Origin: Triops longicaudatus
Lineage: Eukaryota; Arthropoda; Branchiopoda; Notostraca; Triopsidae
Assembly (NCBI GenBank): GCA_022885665.1
Contig: JAGQDJ010000094.1
Span: forward strand, 62,001-126,000
Length of the DNA stretch: 64,000 bases
Direction: 5' to 3'
Every line of letters starts with the position of its first letter. Position 1 is the first letter of the stretch. This document shows positions 47,401 to 59,400 of this stretch, in pieces. Both the position numbers and the translations under genes were made by a program. The notes under the pieces were generated by a model. It was not told the DNA's origin. It ran no database searches and saw only the letters and a program-made list of their open reading frames with translations.

Positions 47401-50400
47401 TAATTCATTTGACCGCTCTCTTATTTGCCTCCTTGCTTTCCTAATGCGCTAAGCTACGCTATTTCATCTACTGCTATACATACACTAAACAAGCAAATTA
47501 CCCTACAGGTCCCTAGTCCTTAGTTCTACAAGAGCTACGGGCTTTCAACTGCACTTGATTACCAGAATCACTGCATGGCATTCTTCCCCAAATCTCCCTA
47601 CCAAAGGCCCGCAGGAAGATTAGCCTTCCATTCAGGTGCTTCTTTGAACTGGACGCTTGAAACAAGGAGAGATATTGCTGAAGGCGTAACAAAAGTGGGC
47701 TTGAGCTGTACATTTCTCCCTCAAAACTTGCATGATCTTTTCTTAACTTGGCGTTTCTTCTCAACTAGCTTTTCCCAAGCTGTTTGGTAATCACATAAAC
47801 CAAAAGTGACAGGTAAAAACATAGATCCACATCCCGCAGCTTCTTATTCGTTCAAGTGCCAAATAATGACAACGTTCGCTTAATAGCGTAAGCGAAACAA
47901 AAGCTTTCCCTATGTTATCCCTTAGTCAGATACGCACCTAGATTTTTTCAATTCTCGCTGTAAGCGGCACATGACATCCACAGGCTCGCAATTGCGTGAG
48001 AACCGAGGGTTTTAGTACCTGGAAAATAGGTAATGAGATAGAGGCGTTATTAGCACGTTGGCGCCCCCATGAACTACCACGAACGGAATGAAAACTCGCC
48101 GACGCTATTGTCCTCCAATTATGACAACACGATATGCAGGAGAGATAACACAGCTAGCAAGCTTCTTTAAAGCACAAGACATTTCGGTATTAGGCGCACA
48201 AAGCATTATAGGGTTCAATGCTAGTACGTGCGGAAGACAGGGTGGTTTGAACCCCTCATGGGCACCCAAGCGTACTATAACTATCTCAAGACATGTGCCC
48301 TCCCTTATGGATCATGGCATAGCTAAATGCTTTCGTTGTGGCTGGCAAAAGCGATCCCTTCTTTGTCAATTGATTTTAGACAATAGATTTGGGGATTCGA
48401 GCTATAGAAACGTTTGGACAGAAACGTTTAACCAGGTTTCCGGAGGTAAGGTTCAGGATTGAAGGGGAGCAAGTCTGTCAAGTAGAACTTAGGGGAGGGA
48501 TAGAGCGATGATTGTATGCAACTCTCAATTGATTGTATTGAGTATAGACATATGGGGAGGGACACAAGGATCCATAACTAATCAGCTATGTGTTGTAGGC
48601 AGATGCTCCTTTTTAAAAGAGCTATTCAGAGTTTTTGGGCTAGCTAAAGTAGAGGACAAGTAAAAATGCTGCTTTGGGAAGGCTGCAAACAATGTTCTCT
48701 TCAATTTGCATGGGAAATGGCTGCTTGGACATGCACCAGGTCCGGTTCGACATTCCTTGAGCCAACTTCCGCCATGCCGTATGAGACGAAATGATAGACG
48801 AAGAAGCCATGCAAGCGCTTTGGCAGAGGTTTTGACTTTTCAGCCCCAAGTGACCATGAAGAAAAGAGCACCCTGGAGTCAGAGAGGGTGGGGCAGGGTG
48901 GGTGAGAGCACCCTGTGCCTGCTTTTAGTCCGGTATCGTCTCCTTTTTACCAACCCTATCATTGACCGTGATTTGTAGGGCAGTTTGCAAACTCAAAGGG
49001 GGAAAAAGGGCTCTAACTGGTAACAAAATTGTGGAGAGGGGGAAAAGGTACCTGGAACTCATAATGACAAGGTAAAGGGGGCAATGAGGTGCTGATACCA
49101 ACTTTGGCCCGATAGTTTCTACCCAGCTACCTTTGCCAGTCAAGAAACCACCAATAATCGTAGGCTAAACGGCCAAAACACACCAGCGTGACAATGGAAC
49201 GCTCGAAGAGAAAAGCGTTTCATACAACAGCCTAGCGAAGGAAAGTATCTTCTACTCATTGATGATTTTCATTCTTGAGCATACCATTCTTTTTTCTCCG
49301 GTAGAGAAGAAACTTAAGGTTTTGGAAGCACCCAAGGAGACTTGGTCTTTTTCCTGAAAACTGTTAGAAACACAACATGTCGGGAATTCAAAAGCTTATT
49401 ACCATCACCGGGGGCTGTCTCACCTTAGGTTCCTGGCTTGGGTTAGAATTCTTCCCTAGCCGGAGCCCCCCTTCTCCTTTCTTCTTCATTCCTTCCCGAG
49501 TTTCTTCTCTCTTTCTCTCCCAGTTCGCTCGCTTTCAGTTTTTCTATCTCGCTCACCTGCGCACCCAAAGAGATAGGTCTTGCTACAGGTTTTTCAGGGT
49601 GCTGAGCTGCCACACAACATGCAACCTGTAGCATGGGTTACCTTGACTGGAATTTTTGCTGGGTTTTTATACCCGTCTTTTTGTTTGCTCCTTTCACAGG
49701 CTCCCTTGTCTTATAGACCTTCCACATGCTTATGCATACTAATTAAGCTAGGTAACCAGGGCTAGAAGCCAGCTGCTTGTAAGAGAGAAAAAAAAAGACG
49801 ATAGAAAAGATAACCAAGAAATATAGAAGACAGTTCGGAGAAGTGTTGATGGTAAAACTTGCAGAATTCTGCACTCTGGACGCAAATAGTTCAGTTTTCT
49901 CATGAAGGTAACAATGAACCCCAAACGCGATGGGGAAAATAGAATGTAAAAATCTTCCTTGAAAATTAAAAGAAAAAAAGAGTCCAAGCGTAACTTACAA
50001 ACACCTGGAACGCAAGTTTCTCAGTTTTGTCGGCTCTGCGGACTCTACTTTTATTGGAAATGCTGTAAAAGGCAAGCTCATTTGCTTTGAATACTAGGAG
50101 CGTAAATAGGACCGCACAGCTGAAAACTCCCAAGAAGGCTGGTTTTCAGGTTTGTAAATGGCTTGAGCGACAGGATAATGTCACAACAAACGAAGCGCTA
50201 GTGGTTTTCGGTGCTGGTTTTTCGGGAGAGGGAAGCGGATAGTTGATGGTTAAAGGTGAAAGATGCCCCCAGAAGGGTCGCTCGCCTGCGTCTTTTTCTC
50301 TCCCTTTCAAAAGGTGCGGTGTCGTGGGCTTTGACAGGCCCACCCAATGCAATGAAAACGGCAAGTCCTAACAAATGTCCCTCGTGTGTCCTGTACAGTT

Positions 50401-53400
50401 TCTACCTTTCTTGACGAGCTCCTGAGATGTTTGAGCATTGTTACTCCAGGGGTTCGACTTGGGGGAAAACGAGCTTTGGACTACAGTAGACAGTGCTACC
50501 CCCTTAACCACCAGTGCATTGTGAGGAAAACCTTACGTCTGTGTGTGGTACACCGCGAAGTTATTTCTGATTGAAAGGCGGTAAAGGGTACATTTTCAGC
50601 TGGGATCTTTCGAGACTTGGCCGGGATAATATTTTGGGTCATGTTTAGCAATAAAACATGAATGATCAACCATTAAAGGTCCCCTTAGGAATTGATTGAC
50701 AAACGGGTAGGAGTCGGGCGGTGTTGGGGCCAATTGGGAGACACGACCAAGCTGCTGTAAACAGTCACGTAGTAGATAAGTAGGAAGCCACGGAAGAAGT
50801 AAAGGAGAGACGGGTTTGTGAATAAAAAAAGGGATAGAGCTAGAAAAAGCTAATTTGTTAGGAAGAAGTATGAATAGAATTGCAATTAGCTTGTTTGGTC
50901 TTGGAGTGGCATTTCTAAGGTTGCCGAGCAAATGGCCCTTGCGCAGTTCCCTTTACAGCCAGTGTCTACTTGACAGGAGTGTCTCTCGACTCTTTCAAGT
51001 CATCTGCGATGGCTGTGGAAAGAAGAAGAGAAAAAAATGGCTCAGAAAGATGCTGAGTCTTATTATTTTCTGCCAAATCATACCCGATCTTGCGTAGGGC
51101 ATGAAAAAGTGGAGACAATACTCCATCCACCAGTGTCCTGGGGAAAAACGCCATTTCATGGCTGGAATGACTAAAACGAGCCAATGACACGTTCCAGGTT
51201 CTCATAATAAGCACAGTGATTCATAATGCAGCAAAGCTTTCATTGTTAATGAACTCTTACCGTTTAGACTTCCTCCAGTAGAACGCGAGTCTTTCCTTTT
51301 GTCGGAAATGAAATTACTGATAACTGTAGGAATAAATAACTGGTAATTTTTTTACACTTTATAACAGATTTTTAACTCTACAAAGTATAGTTTTAAATAC
51401 GAGACAGGTTATAGTTTATTTGTTTCGAAGCAATTATAAGCATGTTACGACTAACGTTACTTAGGAATTTCATGTGTCTATTTTATAAGGAAACCTATTT
51501 TTTCGGATTATTTTTTTGGGGATACCATTTGTCTAGGAAGATTCACACGGTTCTTTTGCTGTTTGAAAGGGAAAGACAGTGAGAAAATAGGGATACTCGT
51601 ATGTAACAGTGTCGGTATTTATCTTCCTTTTGAAAACACGAAGCAAATTAATTGAAGAGGGAGACCCAAGTTTTCAGCAGCAGTGAAGAAAAGGTTAGAT
51701 AATGTGCGTCAGCGCCGAGTAATGGGATCTGTGCTGGGACAGAACAGAGCCGCTAAATGCTTGTCAAGTGGCAGTAACGGAATGGTTCTTGTCTCCTTTA
51801 CAACTGCTCACTTTTTCTTCCCTATTTTCCCCAACTTGACATACAGGCTTTCTCTTCCGAAAGAATTCCTCACAAAGTTATTTAGACTTCCTTCTTTTTT
51901 TCTACTTTCGGTAAACTATTGATTGATGCGCACATTTCCTACGTGAAAGGGAGGAAATTTGTTCGGGATAAGGGTTAATAACGGTAAAAGGCATTTTATA
52001 ATAGTTTCTGATCCCTGAACTGGTTTCTATAGACTTCCGAGAGTTAAGGATAGTGAGAGAGTGTGTGTGAGAGGGAGCTAGCTAGAAAGCGAGAAATATC
52101 TCGTAGGAAGGTAAATTTGTTTCGGCTAATGCAGGTTCCATGTGTCGTTGGTACCGAAAAGGAAAGCATGGAACAAGTTGGACAGCGAGACAATCTGCAG
52201 CTTCTTGAGACCGGAGAAGCCCCTGTACCCACAAGAGACGAGCGATGTGTTAGTGCAGCGAAAGAGCATGATTTAAAAGCCTCCCACGAGCTCTTGTGTC
52301 TCTTTGGTGAACGGTCTTTCGGGTTTTTAAAACGAGAAAAAGACATACAACAAGAAAGAAACAAAGAGACCAGTTGACAAGACGTTCCCAAATTTTTCTT
52401 CCCAGACAAACCTTTTGCGCGTCTTGAAAGAAAGAGGGACTATTGTCACTTTTACAGACTGCTGATGACACCATCGTCGATTTACACCTCTATATCATCG
52501 CTTGCGTTAAAAAAGGAGGTGTTGGCTCCATTCACACTGCGTAACTCGATACTTTTTAGACAACACAACGTGCATACGCAGAGCATACCGATCTCCTAAA
52601 AGGCAAAGAAAAATTTGAACTAGTGCGACAGTCCCTTTTTGGCCCCCATTATAAAAGTGTCAAACCTTCGGGGAAAACCAACTCCATCGCCCATTCATAA
52701 AATTCCCAACGAAATGTTGAGCATTAAACAAAGTCAAGAGAGAGAGGAATCCTGGGGTCAGTAATGCGTCTAATGCATTGCGACAAGAAAGTGAAAAGGT
52801 GGTGGCTCGCTTATGGTTTATGACTCTCCCAACGGTTCTCTGCCTTGTTGGTTCTGTGGAAAGGTAGAAAGATTTGGGACCTTTCGTTTTTGCTTCTCAA
52901 ATTGGGCGGAGCAGATCAACATGGTATCAAATGTCGGATCGAGGTAGACACAGTCAATGGAAAGCTAATTGGATGTGGGAACTGCTGTCGCCCCTGCAAC
53001 GTGTCCGGGCTGTTGCACCGAACAATAGTCTTTTTTTTTTCGAATGTTTTCCATTTTCTTAATCGAAAAAGTTGTGGCTTTTAAAAAAGTTTCAACCACG
53101 GCCGTGTCGAGTCGTGTATCATGCAAATTGGGATTAGATACGAGTCATTCTTCTCACAAAACTTGCCCCTTGCCACCATGATCGGGCGTAATTCGAAGAA
53201 TTTCTGGTGTCGAGTTCCAAGGAAAGAGAACCAATCAAATTTGTCAACTTTTTTTTATTATTCAGTATTTTTTATTTTCCCTTTTTATTATTTCAGCGGT
53301 GCAAAGAAAAGCTAAACACATTGGCCATCTCTGTAATGAATCAGTGGCCTGGTGTGAAACTGCGTGTCACCGAAGGTTGGGATGAAGAAGGACTGCATGC

Positions 53401-56400
53401 TGCCAATTCTCTTCACTACGAAGGCCGAGGCGTGGATATCACAACGTCGGATCGGGATCGGTCCAAATATGGCATGCTGGCTCGATTGGCCGTTGAAGCT
53501 GGTTTTGATTGGGTTTATTATGAATCTCGGGCTCATATTCATGCCTCTGTCAAGTCAGGTAAGCCTTGTTTTATTTTTTATATCTCCTTCTTTTTTCTTA
53601 CATTTTCTGTGTAATATGTTTCTATTGGAAGGGTGGCTAAACACTTGGTTTGAACGCTAAAAGGTTGCTTACAAGCTTTTTGCTCTAAAAATTTTTCGTG
53701 ACTACGACCTTTATGCTCTCCCCTAAGTAATGTTTATTTAACTTGGAGTATATAGTTGCTTTTGAAGCAATAACCCGGAAATACTGGAGTGTTTAACGTT
53801 TTGAGCTATTAAAGACTGCTCTAGTATCAGCCCAGATTCAAGTGGCAAATGTAAAAGCCAACCCCAAAAGGGCAATCCAGATTGTGGTGGTCGTGTATTG
53901 TAGACAGTAAGAATACTGTATATTGCTGGGCTGGGGAAGCAGCAAATAGATATTCTAAAGCGGAAGTCTTTGAGAATACCTTTGGTCTGTTTACCTGCCA
54001 GTTAACACACACAAGCTATGTAAAAAGGGCGTTCAAATTTGTTGGGTGCGGTTGCCAATTTTCCCTATATGCTGTCTTGGAATTTTTCACAAGACGTGAA
54101 GAAAGATTTTCCTTTTATTTCAAGCAAGGGAAATGTTCGGCTAGTGTCTTTAATTTTTTTTCTCGCCCTCCCTTGTTTGCTAGCCTGAAGTAGTGAGTTT
54201 TTGCAGCGTTTTTTTTTTTTTTTTTTTTGACTTTTTCAGTTTTATTTTCGGGGTTTGGGAAAACAAGAAAGGCTGCTCCGCACAAGGAGGGGTGTCCCAT
54301 CTCATTCGACATTCATTATTCATGTAAAAAGTCGGCTCTTGTCCGTTAATGAGTTTCGTTTCCCACTTTTCTTGTATATATCGCTAGCCAAATGGCTCAT
54401 GATGTGCATAGACGGTGAAGTGGTTTCGACAAATGCTTGTCTTGACCAGCTGAGGTCAAGCCATCACCCACTTGAACCTGTCAGCTCGACTCCCTAACTT
54501 GTGCAGACTCCTTGCATTTGTAGAAGACTTCGATTCCCTGGTGACAAATACCGGGAAAACTACCACGCATTCTTTGCAGGCACCAGGAGATGCTGCACTT
54601 CACTTGTCTAGGAAGCTTCGTTTTACCGAAAACCGCTCATCGCGTGGCTAAAAGGACAAGGGGACTACCATAGTAATCTGCTGAGAGTTACAGAGTAGTT
54701 GACTTTTTTCCCCTTCAGCCTTCTTTCCACACGGGAAACCTATACCTTGAAAATTGCAGACAGCTATAAAACTCGCTAGTAAAAACGCAAGTAACGATGA
54801 TTTTTATTAAGCAAGATGGGTGGCGGATGACATTAAAAGAAAAGTACTCAAAAATTTAGGAATAAATTGTCATGGGTTTCGCTCACCCCAAAAAAAAGCT
54901 AATATGAAGGTAGGACACGCACATCAGAGGATATATAAATTGCCCAACTCATTAATCTTCGTGTTTTCGCTTCTCATAGCCAACCTATGAGAAGTTACAT
55001 TTACTTCTTTCTAGTTAATTTTTCTTTTTTAACGGATTGACGTGACTTCCTACTTGAGAAAAAAATAAATAAAAAGTGAGGGAAAAAAAGAAGATTCAGT
55101 AGAAAGGGGGCTTAGAATCCCAGAAAGATCCGTTGCGTAAATATAGCTTCCTTCCTTCCTTTGACACGCAGGTGGGTCCCACAAAAGGTGACCACAAGTA
55201 AAGGTTCCGGTCCATGGTAAACGATAATAACACACCCCCAAAATTTTATAAGGCACTTGCAAGGAAAAAGGCGGAAAGTGTGTAAGAGAACACACTGGTT
55301 GTACACAGTACTATACCCAAGCTTGTTATAGTCACGTGGCCCTTTTTTGGTACATAGTATTTCGTTACGCCATTGCCGTGTGCCTCCTGAAATTCATTCT
55401 TGCGGTGTGGTCCTTCGGAAAAAGGTCCTTTAGGGAAACTATGGGTATACCTTCCAGATCCTCCGGAAACCAACTTAATATGCTTTAATTTTTACGACTG
55501 TGAGGGTAGTCAGCTTTCGTTTTAATGCAGGGCTCAAAAACAAAAACGTCTGTATACGTAACAAAACTGTCACGGAAAAGGCTGCTGAGAGCTTTGGAGT
55601 GTGTCTGAAAAAGAAAGGCGAAAATAATTAAGCTGGGCTTTATTTAATAGAATTAGTGTGAAGAAAACAATAGAACTGATGGTCGTTAAGTTAATTTACA
55701 CACACGAGCTTACTTATTGTCTCACTGTTTCTTGTTATGTCAGAGCTTATTGTCTCTTACGTGCGTTTCGCGTTTCTTAACACCTATAAATGCTAACTTA
55801 GCAATCAGACATTTTTTATTTTTAAATTGTAATTTCCTTTCGTTATTAGATATTGGATTCTTTTTCGTACTAGGCTATATACGCTCAGTTTTCCTCACTA
55901 CAACGCAACAGGTCTATTTTAACTTGCGTTGTCAGCTTACGCCATACAGTTTTGTGCAAGCACAGGATGGGTTTATATTTCGGTCTTGCATTACGATGTG
56001 ATGTCACTAGTAACGAAATTAAACAAGAAGCTTGCAGGTGTATTAATAGTTCCGTTGAGATAGTGAACTTTCTGCTCCTGCGTTTTGTCCCAAAAGGTTT
56101 TTTGTCTTCCTTTTGACAAGGATGATGTTAAGCATGTTAAGCAGCTCACGCCGGACTTGCCCTCGCTGGCTGCCGGTGCTGGCTGGCTGCTGGTGGTGCT
56201 GCTGTTGCTTCTGCTGCTCCTGGTATGTAGGGCTGCTTGTCATGACCAAGTCGTTTGCGGTCTGGAATGTTAATTCCTTTGAAATGCAAGCCATACCAAA
56301 ACCCTTTTTCTTTCCTACCAACCCAAGTTTTCCTGTTGTGAGTGCATGGATGCATTCCCGTGCGCTCGCATGTATGCGTATGTGTGGGGAGCATTCTTGA

Positions 56401-59400
56401 CCAGGTCAAGCGCGTTACTAAAAAACAAAGCAAAAAGGCTTTCAGGAGTATGTCGACAAGTTTTGCACACACCTGGGAACAATCTTGTGTACCAACAAAC
56501 CTACCTTGATGGTGAGGTAAAGAAAACAAGAAAACGATCATGCTCAGGGACTTTTCTCGTTTTGAGCTTTCTCGGTCTGGCACGAAATCACGTGCATTAT
56601 ATACGCAGATGATATGAGCATAACTGTAAAACACTTGTATTCGTGCAATTCAGGGAATTCCCATGCACGCAGCCAGCATGGCAAATGGCTAGTCTCAGTG
56701 CCATTTACGGTTCTGGGATGGCAATCAGCCATCGTTGGAATGATTGGAAATGCCGATAGAAAAAAAAAAGAAATAAAAACATGCCTCAGCTATCGGGCGA
56801 ATAAAATGAAAGGGAGAACTGTTTTGCAATTCTGGATACTGCGGTGAGAGGCCCGTACTCAGTTATTAGACATGTCACATTAGAAGTCATTTATACCACC
56901 ATAGCGTATCATGTAATCATTCTTTTTTTACTGTAGATGCTTATAAAAGAGACCTTTCTCCACCTTTTCTTTTCTCTGTTCCAGTCCAAGATTTCTTAAC
57001 TATAGGCCATCATCCACGAGCGTCTGCCAAAAAGTACTTGAATCTTGTGCCCCATCTTGATGAGCCATCACAAGGTCCACCTTTACCAGTAAGGACAGCT
57101 TACAGGTTTAAATATAGACAAGCTTATTTAGCAAATCAGATCAGACGGATGAACCGAAAGCCTGCGACTTTGGGACATTCTTTACAGGCGACACTGAGAC
57201 CTGACGCGGTTAAGCATCGCCGAGTCAAATGGTGACTTTCTGACGTTTCGGTTTCAGGTTCAGGTTTCATACCAAGAGTAGCCGAAGCTGTGTTTTTTCT
57301 CCTTTCGAAGAAGATATGGGCCATATGTATGTAAACCAAAAAGCCTCAAGGTCTGACTCCCTGTCGTGATTTACATCGCTTCGGTGTTTTTATTAGGCCT
57401 GATGCGTATGTGTGTAACGAGACAGTAAAAAAGAGTGGTGCGGGCTATTCAAATTTCTACTGTAAAGGTAGTTTTTCCCCATTCTGAATATTTTGCAGCC
57501 ATAACTAATTTCAGCAAGCTCTTTCAATCCCAAACGTAAAGGATAGTTAAACATTTCTACAACAATAGCAATTTTGTAGCTTTACTTGTTTTATGTTATA
57601 TTTTGGAACATTGTTAATGCTGCGCAGATTACACACTTCGTATTCTATCGTCCTTATTTTTATTTTAGTGTCTAGCTATTTTTCAGGACAATGCAGACGT
57701 TTTTTCTATGCTTGAGTGCAAAAGCAATTCATTTTAAGAATGCGAATTTCAGGTCCGGGAAGACAAATGGCAAACGGAGTTAGAAACGAGAATTGAAATT
57801 GCATTAGCTTTGCAGATAAGCGGTTTCGTTTTGGGAAAGCGGAATAGCAGCTGTGGGTGCTGGTTAGGAGACTCGTAGGTGCACCCATGTAACAAGCCGT
57901 CTCGGTTAACTGTGCTAAGGCCAAGAAAAACGCTTCGAAGCACCTAAAGGCTTTTCAGCGTCTACCTGTGTTTTAGTGACTCGTTCGTAGAGAGGAAGAT
58001 GACTTTACACATAGGAGCTTTTGGGCTGGTGAAAACAAGAAAAGCTCTCCCCACAACGTTACAATATTAACCCAAATGTGCTGAAGGTGCTCGAGGTATG
58101 CGCCATGCTATGCCATGCCAGCCGCCATGCCGGGAGGTCGCTTCTTTCCGTCTTGTCTGATTACCTCCTTTACAGACAGAGGCTCAGGGTGCCCTGCGCA
58201 CTGTTATAAGCTTTTAGCTTACCCATGCGGCTTTTCTGCACCAAACGAGTCCCTGGTTAAACTGAAAGCTAAAAGCATGGTCTCCGAAAATCTTGCAACC
58301 AAGTCGCACTTCCTCTAGAAGCAGCATTCCAAAGTCTGTGGTGTCTTCTCTCCTTTGGAGTTGCCGTCTTTCCGATGGTTTTGTTTCCCCAAAAATCATT
58401 TCTAAAAAGTTCTTGAGAAGCTGGAAATGTAAGACATTCGTTCAACACCATATCAGATCCGTATCACGTATATTTAGTTCCTTAAAACGTGTAAAAGAGA
58501 AACTTTTATGTTTTAAGTACTGAAATTTGTCAACTTAGCAATCATGCAAGCTCTGGAAAAAATAATTCAAGATGTTTTTATTTCCAGTAATTTTTCAGCC
58601 AATTTTTCCAGTAATTTTTTCCACCATTTTTTTATTAAATTGTACATATGTTCCTTCGTATACAACACACATAAGAAGTTGTATTTTGAGGCCACACATC
58701 CTTGATCTTAACATAATTCAACGCACCTTTTCCACACAGCTCTGTTTTGCGAAACGCCAGCTGAAGTGGGACGATAAAACCGGCAGATCATAAAAATCTC
58801 GTGCATTGTTAACCCAAGCGGGTAATGTCGCTTGATTACAGCCCTGTTGACAGTTTTGTTAGCTGGCTCATTCTTAAAAGTTTTACAATCTTGGCCTTCC
58901 TTATTTTTTTATGAAGCCTGCACCTTTTGCAGTAGGCGCAGAGCCATAATCCTAATTTGCTTTCCCGCGTTTTATTAGGTCATAATACCTATACAATAAG
59001 CTAGGGCATTAGTGCCCCCACCAAGTTGGATCAAAAAGGCATCGACCGCGACATATTTCGCTTAGACACTTGGCCTTTTTTCTCTCCCGGGCTAGTCTGG
59101 GCATTAGAAGAATTAACGGCTAGTGAGATTTTTGATTTCCTGGCTAGAGGTGCGTGGATGTCGGCGCGTTTCCCTTCCAATCTAGAGCCTAGTAGGGGGT
59201 CTCCGTGGTGGAAGAAAACCTGCCCCCACCATCCTCCCTCCCCAAGAGCCACCCTCAGGTGTGCATCTCCAGGGGGTGGACATCAGGGTGGCATAGTTGA
59301 TAAAAGCACAAGAGAGAGGAACGAGAGAAAAAAAAAGGGAGATTTTGTTAAATCCCCTTCAGCACTTGACAGCAGGATAAACAAAACCTTAAAAATCTTT

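Noticed and set aside
48088..48462. 124-residue + strand frame in hedgehog intron 1
   Set aside because: No domain recognised and no conserved neighbours. It may be chance in long intronic sequence.
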